In this document: piece after piece, positions 28,324 through 38,021 of the stretch
How the letters are laid out: every line of letters starts with the position of its first letter
How positions within the stretch are numbered: position 1 is the stretch's first letter
Origin: Oceanospirillum maris DSM 6286
Lineage (GTDB): Bacteria > Pseudomonadota > Gammaproteobacteria > Pseudomonadales > Halomonadaceae
Length of the DNA stretch: 46,816 nt
Direction: 5' to 3'
Assembly: GCF_000422865.1 (NCBI RefSeq)
Contig: NZ_AUGW01000027.1
Coordinates: 1 to 46,816 of the forward strand
Program-made: the position numbers and the translations under genes
Notes under the pieces: generated by a model
What the model was told of the DNA's origin: nothing
The model's input: the letters and a program-made list of their open reading frames with translations, nothing else
Database searches by the model: none

Positions 28324-29208
28324 TTACTCTCCGCTAACCTCATTCTCTCGGCCAGTCTCAATCGGGCGGATACTATCGGTAATCCATTCGCTCCATGAAC
28401 CGGCATACAGGCGCGGTTCTGGTAGCTCTGCAATGACCGCGCCCAGCACCAGATGACACGCGGTGACACCAGAACCACAATAAACCGCTGTCGCTTGATC
28501 TGTATCCAAGGCACTAAGAGTTTCTTTCAGTTGCTCGGCGGGTAGGAACATTCCTTGCTCATTAACCAGTGTGGTAAAAGGCACGCACTGGGCACTTGGA
28601 ATATGGCCTGCCACAGGGTCAATCGGTTCTACTTCTCCTGCGAAGCGCTCTAACCCTCGGGCATCTAATAATACAGGCTTTTTCAGTAGCAGCTGTTGGG
28701 CACTAATCAGTTTTTCATCCTGCCAACTTAGCTCTGACAGTGTGTTAGGCGTAGACGATTGCGAGTTGCTCTGTTGCTGCCCACTGGTCTCTGTGGTTAA
28801 GCCTTCCGCTAACCACGCATCTAAACCGCCATCAAGTACCTGTACCTGTTCTATACCTGCATAACGCAGCAACCACCACGCGCGAGCTGCCGCCATGGCT
28901 CCATTATTTTGATCGTAAACCACAACAGGACGCTCTACGGTAATGCCCCACTGCTGTAGCTGTTGGGCGAACGCTGCTTTATCCGGCAAGGGATGTCGGC
29001 CTGTTACACCGGCTTCCACGGGCGCGGATAGGTGCTGGTCAAGATCGGCATATTGAGCCTTAGGAATATGCTGGGCCATATAGGCTTCTTGGCCGGCGGC
29101 GGGGTCTTGCAAATAAAAGCGACAGTCCAGCACGATAGGGGCATCGGAAGATTGTAATTGTTGGCAAAGCTGTTGGGCATTAATTAAAGGGTGTGCAGTT
29201 GAAGGCAT
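28324..29208 (-). CDS. sseA: 3-mercaptopyruvate / thiosulfate sulfurtransferase (tandem rhodanese)
   Basis: A 294-aa protein made of two rhodanese domains, N-terminal structural (about 10-140) and C-terminal catalytic (about 165-285). The active-site loop CGSGVTAC resembles the SseA/MST type (CGSGVT) rather than the CRKGVT loop of classical rhodanese, so sulfur transfer from 3-mercaptopyruvate is favoured. The N-terminal domain shows IVLDCRFYL and VVVYDQNNGAMAAARAWWLLRYAG, typical of the family. I chose the ATG at 29208 (GGGAG about 8 nt upstream) over an in-frame ATG at 29244. Single gene, divergent from nfo. Confidence 0.88.
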   Translation of the reverse strand: MPSTAHPLINAQQLCQQLQSSDAPIVLDCRFYLQDPAAGQEAYMAQHIPKAQYADLDQHLSAPVEAGVTGRHPLPDKAAFAQQLQQWGITVERPVVVYDQNNGAMAAARAWWLLRYAGIEQVQVLDGGLDAWLAEGLTTETSGQQQSNSQSSTPNTLSELSWQDEKLISAQQLLLKKPVLLDARGLERFAGEVEPIDPVAGHIPSAQCVPFTTLVNEQGMFLPAEQLKETLSALDTDQATAVYCGSGVTACHLVLGAVIAELPEPRLYAGSWSEWITDSIRPIETGRENEVSGE

Positions 29209-29424
29209 AACCAAGTCTCCCTGTGAGGTTCTTTGCTCTAGCATACCGCTATGGGATGAACGCGACTACTGTCTACATCGACTGTCGCCTGCTTAAGGGG
29301 AGAAGTTTTTAGGGATAGGCGGGTGCTTCGAGTACAATGGCCGCTTTTTTCTGCCGTCTCTATGGGAGTTAGTGTCGCTAACTAGGGATTAGATGAAAGG
29401 CTAGAAGAGGATTAGGAGAGCATA

Positions 29425-30282
29425 ATGAAATATATCGGTGCCCACGTAAGCGCCAGTGGCGGTGTGTTTAATGCCCCTTTGAATGCGAAAGAGATCGGTG
29501 CCAATGCCTTTGCATTGTTTACTAAAAATCAGCGCCGTTGGCAGGCTAAGCCGCTGGATGACCTTTCTATTCGTAAGTTTAAGCATAACTGTGAAAAACA
29601 TGGCTTTAAGCCAGAGCAGATCCTGCCCCATGACAGTTATCTGATTAACTTAGGGCACCCAGAAGCTGAGCCATTACAGAAATCTCGGGATGCTTTTCTG
29701 GATGAACTACAGCGTTGCGAACAGCTGGGTTTAACCTATCTAAACTTTCACCCTGGTAGCCATTTACGAAAAATCGACCAAGCCGATTGTTTAAGCCGTA
29801 TTGCAGAGTCGATAGACTGGGCGCTGGCGCAGACGGAAGATGTGATCGCCGTGATTGAATGTACTGCCGGTCAGGGGAGTAACCTCGGCTGGCACTTTGA
29901 CCATCTGGCGGCGATTATTGATCAGGTGGAAGATAAAAAGCGAGTGGGTGTTTGTTTGGATACCTGTCATATGTTTGCTGCGGGCTATGATATTCGTACC
30001 GCTGAGGTTTGTGATAAAACCTTTGCTGATTTTTCAGATACCGTGGGTTTTGACTATTTATACGGTATGCATCTGAACGATTCCAAAGGCGGCCTAAATA
30101 GTCGTTTGGATCGTCATCACAGCCTAGGTAAAGGCGAGATCGGGTTGGAAGGGTTTTGCTGGATGATGCAGGATCATCGTTTTGATGGCATTCCCTTGGT
30201 TCTGGAAACCATAGAGCCTGAGATCTGGGCGGATGAGATCCAGATGTTGCGTCGTTTTGAGCAAGGAGAAACCCCAGCATGA
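29425..30282 (+). CDS. nfo: Endonuclease IV (AP endonuclease)
   Basis: Cleaves 5' of abasic sites in base-excision repair; a TIM-barrel enzyme with three metal ions. At 285 aa it matches E. coli Nfo in length. Family motifs in order: [80 protein letters not shown] (within residues about 212-234) and LVLETIEP. All metal-binding His/Asp/Glu positions of these motifs are present. TAGGAGAG precedes the ATG. Its stop overlaps the start of a 34-codon frame (ATGA), beginning a tightly packed cluster of four to five genes. Confidence 0.96.
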   Translation: MKYIGAHVSASGGVFNAPLNAKEIGANAFALFTKNQRRWQAKPLDDLSIRKFKHNCEKHGFKPEQILPHDSYLINLGHPEAEPLQKSRDAFLDELQRCEQLGLTYLNFHPGSHLRKIDQADCLSRIAESIDWALAQTEDVIAVIECTAGQGSNLGWHFDHLAAIIDQVEDKKRVGVCLDTCHMFAAGYDIRTAEVCDKTFADFSDTVGFDYLYGMHLNDSKGGLNSRLDRHHSLGKGEIGLEGFCWMMQDHRFDGIPLVLETIEPEIWADEIQMLRRFEQGETPA

Positions 30283-30383
30283 GTTTTGTATTAAAGGTTG
30301 ATACGAGGTTCGTAGTAAAGATTGTGAGTCTAGCACTAAGGGTTGTAAACCCGAGACTAACGGTTATAGGGCTAACACGATGA
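30279..30383 (+). CDS. 34-codon mini-ORF bridging nfo and the methyltransferase gene
   Basis: The frame starts with the ATG of an ATGA overlapping the nfo stop, has AAGGAG upstream, and ends in a TGA that overlaps the ATG of the next gene, again as ATGA. The product starts [13 protein letters not shown] and resembles no family I know. Its DNA contains loosely repeated GGTTG/GGTTA-containing stretches. It could be a short peptide whose translation couples nfo to the methyltransferase, or chance. The double ATGA overlap is the main evidence. Confidence 0.4.
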   Translation: MSFVLKVDTRFVVKIVSLALRVVNPRLTVIGLTR

Positions 30384-31168
30384 AGCACCGGCCACACGGT
30401 AATAAAAGCTTTGGTAATTCTCGGGAGATTCATACTACCCAAGATGGCCCCCATGAAGGCTTGGCCGAGCGTGTTTTTAAACACTGCCGCCAGCCGTTTA
30501 AAAAGCCTTATCAGCAGCACAATATTGATGCCTTCAAGAAAGCTAATAACTGGCTACGGGGGCAAAACAAGCCGCTGATTCTGGATAGCTGTTGTGGCGT
30601 TGGTGAAAGCACCCGCCAATTGGCAGGGATGTTTCCCGATCATGCGGTGATCGGAGTTGATCAGTCGGAAGATCGCCTGAGCCGGAAGTTAGGCGAGTTG
30701 CCGAATAATGCCCTGTTAATTCGTGCCAATTTATTGGATTTTTGGCGGTTAGCGGTAGAGGCCGGTTGGCAGCCAGAGCGGCATTATTTGTTGTATCCAA
30801 ATCCTTATCCGAAGAAAAGCCAGTTCAAACTGCGTTGGCAAGGTGGCCCTATGTTGCCCTATATCGCAGCGTTAGGAGGTCGCTTTGAGTGCCGTAGTAA
30901 CTGGAAAATTTATGTGCAGGAAATGGCTCAGGCGGTTAGTCTGCTACGTTTGCCTACCTGCGATACCTTGGCTGATGATTTAAACCATATCAGTCAGGAT
31001 TTTTTGGATAAACTGTCAGAACAAGTAGTGGCTATTGAACCTGAACCTGTATTAACGCCCTTTGAACGTAAGTATCTCGGCAGTGGGCAGCAGGTTTATC
31101 AGTGGGTGTTTAGTGAGCAAAATGCGCAGCAAGCCTCTAGGGACGATGAAGCGGATCAAATAGAATAA
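30380..31168 (+). CDS. TrmB-like SAM-dependent methyltransferase
   Basis: A 262-aa class I methyltransferase related to tRNA (guanine-N7)-methyltransferase TrmB. The SAM-binding motif is LILDSCCGVGESTRQL (about 67-82), the acidic end of beta 2 is VIGVDQSEDRL, and a TrmB-like substrate loop reads LLYPNPYPKKSQFKLRW (compare FPDPWPKKRHHKRR in TrmB). The N-terminal extension and the divergent loop suggest a paralogue rather than the housekeeping TrmB; the target base is therefore uncertain. The ATG overlaps the TGA of the mini-ORF, with only a weak AGGG upstream, consistent with coupled translation. The sirtuin gene starts 6 bases after the stop. Confidence 0.8.
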   Translation: MKHRPHGNKSFGNSREIHTTQDGPHEGLAERVFKHCRQPFKKPYQQHNIDAFKKANNWLRGQNKPLILDSCCGVGESTRQLAGMFPDHAVIGVDQSEDRLSRKLGELPNNALLIRANLLDFWRLAVEAGWQPERHYLLYPNPYPKKSQFKLRWQGGPMLPYIAALGGRFECRSNWKIYVQEMAQAVSLLRLPTCDTLADDLNHISQDFLDKLSEQVVAIEPEPVLTPFERKYLGSGQQVYQWVFSEQNAQQASRDDEADQIE

Positions 31169-31174
31169 GGGCAG

Positions 31175-31912
31175 ATGATGAGCGAGAACAAGCAAAAGCA
31201 TATTGTGGTGTTAAGCGGTGCTGGTGTTAGTGCAGAAAGCGGTATTCAAACCTTCCGCGATGGCGATGGGTTGTGGGAAAAACATAATGTACAGGATGTT
31301 GCCACGCCAGAAGCTTGGCAGCGTGATCCAGAGCTGGTGCTACGCTTTTATAACGAACGCCGCGAACAGATCCGCAAGGCAGAGCCTAATGCTGCCCATA
31401 AAGCGATTGCCCATCTAGAAGACGGTTTTAAAGTGACCGTTATTACCCAGAATATCGATGACCTGCACGAGCGTGGCGGATCAACAGAGGTTTTACACCT
31501 GCATGGCGAAATCTTCAAAGCTCGTAGTACACTGGATGACCGCCTGATTCATAACCTAGGGCAGAGTGATATTCACCCTGGTGATATGTGTGATAAAGGG
31601 AGCCAATTACGTCCGCATATTGTTTGGTTTGGCGAAGATGTGCCCATGTATCCTATCGCACATGAAGTGACACAAATGGCGGATTTGGTGATTGTGGTGG
31701 GTACTTCGTTGCAGGTACAACCGGCTTCTTTTCTTGCGAGTGCCGCGCCCAGTCATGTTGCACGTATTGTTGTCGATCCTAAAGCCTCTGCGGATACCCC
31801 AGCGTTTTATCTGCGCGAGCCTGCCGGTAGTGCTATGCCGGTACTGGTGGATTATCTTCTGGCAAACGGCATTGACGATCTGTCCGGTATTCCTGGTTTG
31901 CAGCACGCTTGA
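31175..31912 (+). CDS. Sir2-family NAD-dependent protein deacylase, zinc-site-lacking type
   Basis: A 245-aa sirtuin that removes acyl groups from lysines using NAD. Motifs: GAGVSAESGI (15-24), FRD near 27-29, TQNIDDLHERGG (91-102), catalytic His110 in HLHGE, and PHIVWFGE (147-154). FYNERR (58-63) supplies the Tyr/Arg pair (Tyr59, Arg62) that in CobB and SIRT5 prefers succinyl- or malonyl-lysine. The four-cysteine zinc site that normally follows HLHGE is absent: that segment has a single cysteine, Cys139. An ATGATG start lies 6 bases after the methyltransferase gene, probably in the same operon. It is the same general family as cobB, but the zinc-less form makes direct naming unwise. Confidence 0.88.
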   Translation: MMSENKQKHIVVLSGAGVSAESGIQTFRDGDGLWEKHNVQDVATPEAWQRDPELVLRFYNERREQIRKAEPNAAHKAIAHLEDGFKVTVITQNIDDLHERGGSTEVLHLHGEIFKARSTLDDRLIHNLGQSDIHPGDMCDKGSQLRPHIVWFGEDVPMYPIAHEVTQMADLVIVVGTSLQVQPASFLASAAPSHVARIVVDPKASADTPAFYLREPAGSAMPVLVDYLLANGIDDLSGIPGLQHA

Positions 31913-31944
31913 TACCCGTTAACAGCGTCTTTTTGCATAACTCG

Positions 31945-31965
31945 TTCCCATGCTCCGCGTGGGAA
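31945..31965. repeat. Dispersed palindromic repeat, copy 2
   Basis: TTCCCATGC (31945-31953) and GCGTGGGAA (31957-31965) pair with one wobble, matching the repeat at 28293-28313. It sits in the 105-base gap between the sirtuin and DTW-protein genes. Confidence 0.65.
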
Positions 31966-32017
31966 TGCATAACCCTGAACACCGATTCTCTAACACTCAT
32001 CCCCGGAAACTTACTGA

Positions 32018-32722
32018 ATGTCCAAGCCGTTTTCTCTGCCTATGCCACCGGCCCCTGATACACCCCGTAAACCGTTCGCCGCCCGAGGTTCCCGAGTGAC
32101 GCGTTGTACGGGTTGTTTGATGGCGAAGAATTACTGTATTTGTGATCTACGGCCAGAAAACGTCCGTTGCCGTGCTCAGGTCTGGCTGATCATGCACCCG
32201 GAGGAGATCTACAAACCGACCAACACCGGTCGTTTGCTGGCGGACTGCCTGCCACAGACTCAGGTGTTTTACTGGTACCGCACCAGTCCAGATCTTAAAC
32301 TGCTGGCGTTGTTAGCAGACGAGCAGTACCAGCCTTTTATTATCTTCCCAGATGATATGGAGGATTACGCCCATCGGGTAGTGTCTTTTGAACCGGAGCG
32401 GGAAAAGTTACCGGAGAAGATTCCGGTATTTATTATTCTGGATGGCACCTGGCGACAGGCGCGGCGGATTTTCCGCAAGAGCCCGTATCTGGATAACCTG
32501 CCGGTACTGCCGTTAAAAACCGACCGCCTGACCCGTTACGCCCTGCGTAAACCCGCCAGTGATCAGCACCTGTGTACCGTGGAAGTTGGCATCGAGTTGT
32601 TAAAACAGGCCGGGGAAAGTGAAGCGGCAGACACCGTGGAAAACTACTTCGCCGCCTTTAACCGCCGCTACGCAGAGTCCCGTGGCTTACGGGATGAAGT
32701 GGAAGCGCGTTTGAATCGTTAG
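32018..32722 (+). CDS. tapT: DTW-domain protein, tRNA-uridine aminocarboxypropyltransferase (TapT/YfiP-like)
   Basis: A 234-aa protein of the DTW family, which places an acp3 group on uridine 47 of tRNA from S-adenosylmethionine. Four cysteines in CTGCLMAKNYCIC (30-42) form a probable metal site. The segment MHPEEIYKPTNTGRLLADCL (59-78), the family signature DGTW (142-145, in LDGTWRQARR) and RYALRKPASDQHLCTVE are all typical. The N-terminus is Pro-rich. E. coli YfiP is the best-known relative. It stands 105 bases after the sirtuin gene; a HEPN-domain gene begins 38 bases after its stop. Confidence 0.85.
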   Translation: MSKPFSLPMPPAPDTPRKPFAARGSRVTRCTGCLMAKNYCICDLRPENVRCRAQVWLIMHPEEIYKPTNTGRLLADCLPQTQVFYWYRTSPDLKLLALLADEQYQPFIIFPDDMEDYAHRVVSFEPEREKLPEKIPVFIILDGTWRQARRIFRKSPYLDNLPVLPLKTDRLTRYALRKPASDQHLCTVEVGIELLKQAGESEAADTVENYFAAFNRRYAESRGLRDEVEARLNR

Positions 32723-32759
32723 TTGTAGCAAAATATTAAGTAGCATAGAGGGTTAGGAA

Positions 32760-33647
32760 ATGGACTTCATCGGTTATTTAGCTAACTGTTTAATCAATGG
32801 TCAAGAGATGGTCGAACTGAGATCAAATTATAGGGTTCGATCATTGATTAGGCTAAAGTTGGCGGGTTATGACTTAGAGTTGTATCAGTCTGATAGCGCT
32901 TTCCCGCAACACCGCTCGAAAGTCGCCGGTCAGTTGTTCCCAAGTACTAAATTTATTGTGCATGATATTTCTGAGAAAGATATAGATGTTCTTAAGAGTG
33001 TTGGGTACTCACTGGCGAATTTGATGAGTTTTGGCACTGATTCTCAAGTTAGATTTTATAGATGGAAGTTAAGCCCTGTATCTAGAGGCGAAGAGTGGTT
33101 TACGATGGGTGTTGTTGGTGCACACAGGCCTGTCGTTAATGTCTTGTTAGGAGATGAGGTTAAACATTTTATTGAATGCTGTTTTCCTCAATTCGAGAAG
33201 TATCGAGAGGAGCGTTTTTTACCGCAGGTCTTTGAGTATTATGTCCTGGCCGATTGCGTCGATCTTCCGATGGAGGTAAAGCTTGCGAATTTGTTTATCC
33301 TTCTGGAGAATCTGAAACATTCTTTTGCCTCAATGAGCAGCAATTTCTTCTTTAAGAATGGCTTTTTCTACAGAGTCACAAATAAGAAAAATCGAGCAAG
33401 CTTTCGAGAAATTCTTGAAGAGATGTTTCAAGAGCAAGGTATGGAGCCGGACTTAGCTAAAATTGTAAAATTGAGGAATGACATAATCCATACAGGTCTT
33501 TGTGGCTTGGAGCTGGAAGAAATGTTTGAACTCTATGCGAGTATTAAAGACATAGTTGCTGAATATTTGTTAAAGCTCTTAGGTTTTGAAGGCCAGTATC
33601 TTATTTACAGTTCTTCAGGTAGAAAGTTTCAAAATATGAATTGTTAA
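32760..33647 (+). CDS. Orphan HEPN-domain protein of unknown function
   Basis: A 295-aa protein I do not recognise at full length. The N-terminal half (about 1-155) is mixed alpha/beta with no known motif. The C-terminal part (about 165-280) is helical and contains KLRNDIIHTG (237-246): Arg239, polar Asn240 and His244 form the Rx4-6H motif of HEPN ribonucleases, so RNA cleavage is possible. The gene is visibly richer in A+T than its neighbours and lies between two housekeeping genes (tapT and trxB), with a terminator at its stop. HEPN proteins are frequent in anti-phage and toxin-antitoxin systems, but no antitoxin or partner gene is adjacent. Horizontal acquisition is likely but inferred. 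Confidence 0.75.
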   Translation: MDFIGYLANCLINGQEMVELRSNYRVRSLIRLKLAGYDLELYQSDSAFPQHRSKVAGQLFPSTKFIVHDISEKDIDVLKSVGYSLANLMSFGTDSQVRFYRWKLSPVSRGEEWFTMGVVGAHRPVVNVLLGDEVKHFIECCFPQFEKYREERFLPQVFEYYVLADCVDLPMEVKLANLFILLENLKHSFASMSSNFFFKNGFFYRVTNKKNRASFREILEEMFQEQGMEPDLAKIVKLRNDIIHTGLCGLELEEMFELYASIKDIVAEYLLKLLGFEGQYLIYSSSGRKFQNMNC

Positions 33648-33675
33648 AAATCCCCGCTATTGAGCGGGGATTTTT
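33646..33675. terminator. Bidirectional terminator between the HEPN gene and trxB
   Basis: AAAAATCCCCGCT (33646-33658) pairs perfectly with AGCGGGGATTTTT (33663-33675) over a 4-nt loop, with T tracts on both strands. It starts inside the HEPN gene's stop codon and lies 26 bases beyond the end of convergent trxB. Confidence 0.92.
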
Positions 33676-33701
33676 TTCTGGCGTTCAGCAGAAGACGCTG
33701 A

Positions 33702-35197
<1,496 letters not shown>

Positions 35198-35401
35198 TTA
35201 TGCGTCATCCTCCCGTTTAAATTCAACCCCTAATAACTCACCTGTTATGCTAACACGTACCTGTATATGTATCGGTGCACAGCAGGTTTGGCAGTCTTCG
35301 TAATAATCCTGATCTCCTCCTGTTGTATCTACCGCTGTTTCCAGTGCGGAGCCGCAATAAGGGCATTGCCCGAAAACTTCGGTGAGCATCGCCTCTAACA
35401 T
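35198..35401 (-). CDS. CPXCG-motif cysteine-rich zinc-ribbon protein
   Basis: A 67-aa protein of the CPXCG family (PF14255). The two metal-binding pairs are CPYCG (13-17) and CQTCC (37-41) followed by PIHIQV, with the acidic middle stretch GGDQDYYEDC typical of the family. It is probably a small cytoplasmic zinc-binding protein of unknown role. GGAGGGAG lies about 6 nt before the ATG at 35401, which decides the start. It is short and stands alone on the minus strand. Confidence 0.88.
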   Translation of the reverse strand: MLEAMLTEVFGQCPYCGSALETAVDTTGGDQDYYEDCQTCCAPIHIQVRVSITGELLGVEFKREDDA

Positions 35402-35719
35402 AAAGGCTCCCTCCGATGACTTTTACTTATTCACTTTGCTTATGGCTATCTTCATCTCGTTCTGATGATGGTTCGTTTGAGGTTTTCTGTATGGCATTTT
35501 TTTCATGGCTTTATTTTGTGTTGATTGATTTTTTTGAACCTCCTTTTTTTGTTTTGGCTTTTTTGCTCTGGTGCTGATGATTTTGTGGGGTTGTTAAGGG
35601 CTTTTAATTTGATCAAGACTTCGCTTTACACTCGTAACTATAGTCAAGATTTTGCTCTGCACTGTTTTTTTCTATATTTTTTTCCATTTCAGTCTCTAGC
35701 GAAGGTTAGATGCTTGGAT
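35402..35719. other. T-rich intergenic region between two minus-strand genes
   Basis: A 318-base stretch with many T runs on the plus strand (A runs on the minus strand). No convincing gene, hairpin terminator or promoter was found. The inositol-phosphatase-family gene upstream on the minus strand has no visible intrinsic terminator here. Confidence 0.4.
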
Positions 35720-36553
35720 TTAGTCATCGGTGGAGGCTAATAGCTGTTCAAGCTGCGGGTATATCGTAGCGTTGGCGACGAGCATTTGCTGGCCATAAAG
35801 GCTTTCAGGGTAGTCCTTCGGGCAGCCATCTAAATGACCGGCTAAGGCTCCAGCTTGTAGCGCTATTAAGCGGGCGGCGGCAAAGTCCCAAGGGGATACG
35901 GTTTCATAGTAGCCATCAATACGACCGCTGGCGACATAGCAAAGATCAAGTGCTGCTGAGCCAATACGGCGAATATCCTGACAGTTATTTAATACACGAT
36001 GAAGTCGAGGCATTAGTGTCGGAATTAACGTTTTATCGTAGGGAAAGCCGGTGGCAACTAAGGCTTTATGGAGTTCGGTGGTTTGGCTGACTTGAATGTC
36101 TTTACCGTTTAGCTTGGCGGCCTCTCCTTTGATTGCGGTGAATAACTCGTCTAAAAAAGGGTTATACACAACGCCAACTTTCACTTCACCCTGTTCAGCA
36201 TAGGCAATGGAAATAGCAACATGGGGCAGGCCGTGGGCGTAATTTACGGTGCCGTCGATGGGGTCGATAATCCATAGCGGCTGGTACAGCGTGTCGGTGT
36301 CGGAATAATCAGGGGATGATTCTTCCGATAAAATACCGTGCTTAGGGAAGGATAGCTGCAATAGTGCGCGGATCATCTGGTCAGATTTTAAGTCTGCACT
36401 GGTGACTAATTCTTGGTTTTGTTTGTAATCCTCGGTGAACGCTTGGTTGTCTCGAAGATCCTGAATCAGTCGGCCAGCTTCTTTCGCAATCGCAACAGAT
36501 TGTTGTAAGAGTTTTGCCAGTTGTGATGATGTGCTAGGGAGTGATGTGTCCAT
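35720..36553 (-). CDS. Inositol-monophosphatase-family phosphatase
   Basis: A 277-aa metal-dependent phosphatase of the IMPase/SuhB/CysQ superfamily. Motif 1 is WIIDPIDGTVNYAHG (94-108), supplying the metal ligands Asp97, Asp100 and the Thr. The earlier acidic pair is SEES (76-79, Glu77/Glu78). Motif 2 is SPWDFAAARLIALQAGA (220-236) with Asp223, where the usual WDxAAG reads WDFAAA. The NYAHGLP stretch resembles SuhB-like enzymes, but the housekeeping suhB context (trmJ/secF) is absent, so the exact substrate (inositol phosphate, PAP or another sugar phosphate) stays open. No close operon partner. The start is ATG at 36553; no strong Shine-Dalgarno was found. Confidence 0.85.
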   Translation of the reverse strand: MDTSLPSTSSQLAKLLQQSVAIAKEAGRLIQDLRDNQAFTEDYKQNQELVTSADLKSDQMIRALLQLSFPKHGILSEESSPDYSDTDTLYQPLWIIDPIDGTVNYAHGLPHVAISIAYAEQGEVKVGVVYNPFLDELFTAIKGEAAKLNGKDIQVSQTTELHKALVATGFPYDKTLIPTLMPRLHRVLNNCQDIRRIGSAALDLCYVASGRIDGYYETVSPWDFAAARLIALQAGALAGHLDGCPKDYPESLYGQQMLVANATIYPQLEQLLASTDD

Positions 36554-36915
36554 AAAAATGACTCCGAAAGGGTAGGGTTGATACCTTCTAGTTGGGTAGG
36601 GTTTTGTATCGTGACAAGATATACATAAGTGACTATTTATATAGAAGAAATACTTATCCGATAATAACGTTTTTTTATGTGGTTTTTTGTGACTAATAAG
36701 TCATTTTGATTGTGAGGACAGCTTAATTTTGGTAGCTTTAAGTATATCAGAGAAGCGTGTTATTTGATGTTGGGTAAGGTTCAACAGAGATAAACAGGCA
36801 AGGATAAGAAATAGGTAGTGGGCAGGTAACAGGTAAGTAGTGGGCAGGTAACAGGTAAGTAGTGGGCAGGGATTGTTATGTGGCTATGGAAGGTTAGTTA
36901 TGAAGTGCTCAGGCA
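36554..36915. other. Intergenic region upstream of the phosphatase gene
   Basis: No gene seen. A+T-rich on the left (about 36600-36730), with a short tandem repeat at 36815-36870 and the tRNA terminator beyond 36916. Promoters for the minus-strand phosphatase gene should lie in the left part but were not assigned. Confidence 0.4.
36815..36870. repeat. 22-bp tandem direct repeat, about 2.5 units
   Basis: Exact units at 36815-36836 and 36837-36858 and a 12-base partial third (36859-36870). Each unit starts GTAGTGGGCAGG and ends in AACAGGTAA. It lies in noncoding DNA; unit number could vary between strains by slippage. Confidence 0.9.
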
Positions 36916-36948
36916 TAAAAAAAGCCAGATTCCGAAGAATCTGGCTTT
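36916..36948 (-). terminator. Terminator of tRNA-fMet
   Basis: On the minus strand, AAAGCCAGATTC (36948-36937) and GAATCTGGCTTT (36932-36921) form a perfect 12-bp stem closed by a stable TTCG tetraloop and followed by a run of T. It begins 9 bases after the tRNA 3' end. Confidence 0.95.
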
Positions 36949-36957
36949 CTCTGAAGT

Positions 36958-37034
<77 letters not shown>

Positions 37035-37290
37035 TCAGATGCATTGCATTATAGACTTAAACGATTGAATGTCAAAAGTTTTTTCGACAATTGTTAAATA
37101 AAGATTACATAGGGCGTTATAGGTCGTCTTGTAAGTGGTTTTGTCAGGCCTATAAGGGTTGGCGGTTGCGTCGAGAGATATAGGTATCTGACAGAAACCC
37201 TGTTTTAGTCATGGTTTTGTCACCGTGAATCCGTAAAACAGGTTATGTGAGAGTACAAGAAAGACATCTACAAGCAGAGGGAATGTAAAG

Positions 37291-37930
37291 ATGAGTAAGA
37301 AAATCGCCGTAGTGACCGGTGGTACAGGTGGTATAGGGACTGCTATTTGTCGTCGTTTGTCTGATGATGGTTATAGTGTTGTTGCTGCATCGACTAACCA
37401 GGAAAAAGCACAGGCTTGGAAGGAATCAGAAAAAGCCGCTGGTTATGACTTTGTAACAGTGAAAATCGATGTAGGTGATTTTGACTCCTGCCAAGAAGGG
37501 TGCAAGCATATTGCAGAGACCATGGGGCCGATTGCGATTCTGGTTAATAATGCCGGTATTACTCGTGACGGTTTTATGAAAAAAATGAGTTGGGACCAGT
37601 GGCATCAAGTCCTGCAAACCAACCTTGATAGTGTTTTCAATATGAGCAAAGCTTGTCTTGATAATATGCTAGAGATGAAGTTTGGCCGTATTGTTAATAT
37701 TTCTTCTATTAACGGTCAGAAGGGACAGATGGGGCAAACGAACTATTGCAACGGATATGATTATGAAGATTGATGAACCGATTCGTAATCAAATTATGGA
37801 AGGTATTCCTGTTGGGCGCTTCGGCAAACCAGAAGAGATTGCTCGCACGGTATCTTTTTTAGTGGCAGAGGATGCGGGTTTTATCACTGGATCTAACTTG
37901 GCTATTAACGGTGGCCAGCATATGAGTTAG
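37291..37930 (+). pseudogene. phaB: Acetoacetyl-CoA reductase (PhaB) gene with internal frameshifting deletion
   Basis: PhaB is the NADPH-dependent SDR enzyme making 3-hydroxybutyryl-CoA for polyhydroxybutyrate. The first 155 or so codons are normal: VTGGTGGIG cofactor loop, LVNNAGITRDG, and FGRIVNISSINGQKGQMGQTNY, which contains the catalytic Ser and ends at the catalytic Tyr. The frame then shifts at about 37748 and stops at 37773. The C-terminal quarter resumes in another frame: ATDMIMKIDEPIRNQI ... GKPEEIA ... FITGSNLAINGGQHMS. Compared with 246-aa relatives, about 33 residues, including the YxxxK lysine and the VNTVSPGYI segment, are missing (about 98 bp). An intact ribosome site and terminator remain. 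An assembly artefact cannot be excluded. Confidence 0.85.
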
Positions 37931-37950
37931 GTATTTGTCCTTGTTTTGAT

Positions 37951-37978
37951 AAAAAAGCCGGCATTGACCGGCTTTTTT
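37951..37978. terminator. Terminator after phaB
   Basis: AAAAAAGCCGG (37951-37961) pairs perfectly with CCGGCTTTTTT (37968-37978) over 6 nt, with a T tract on the plus strand. It separates the phaB remnant from minC. Confidence 0.92.
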
Positions 37979-38021
37979 TACGCCTAGACGATGATCATCT
38001 TGTATAATTGATCAATATCAT

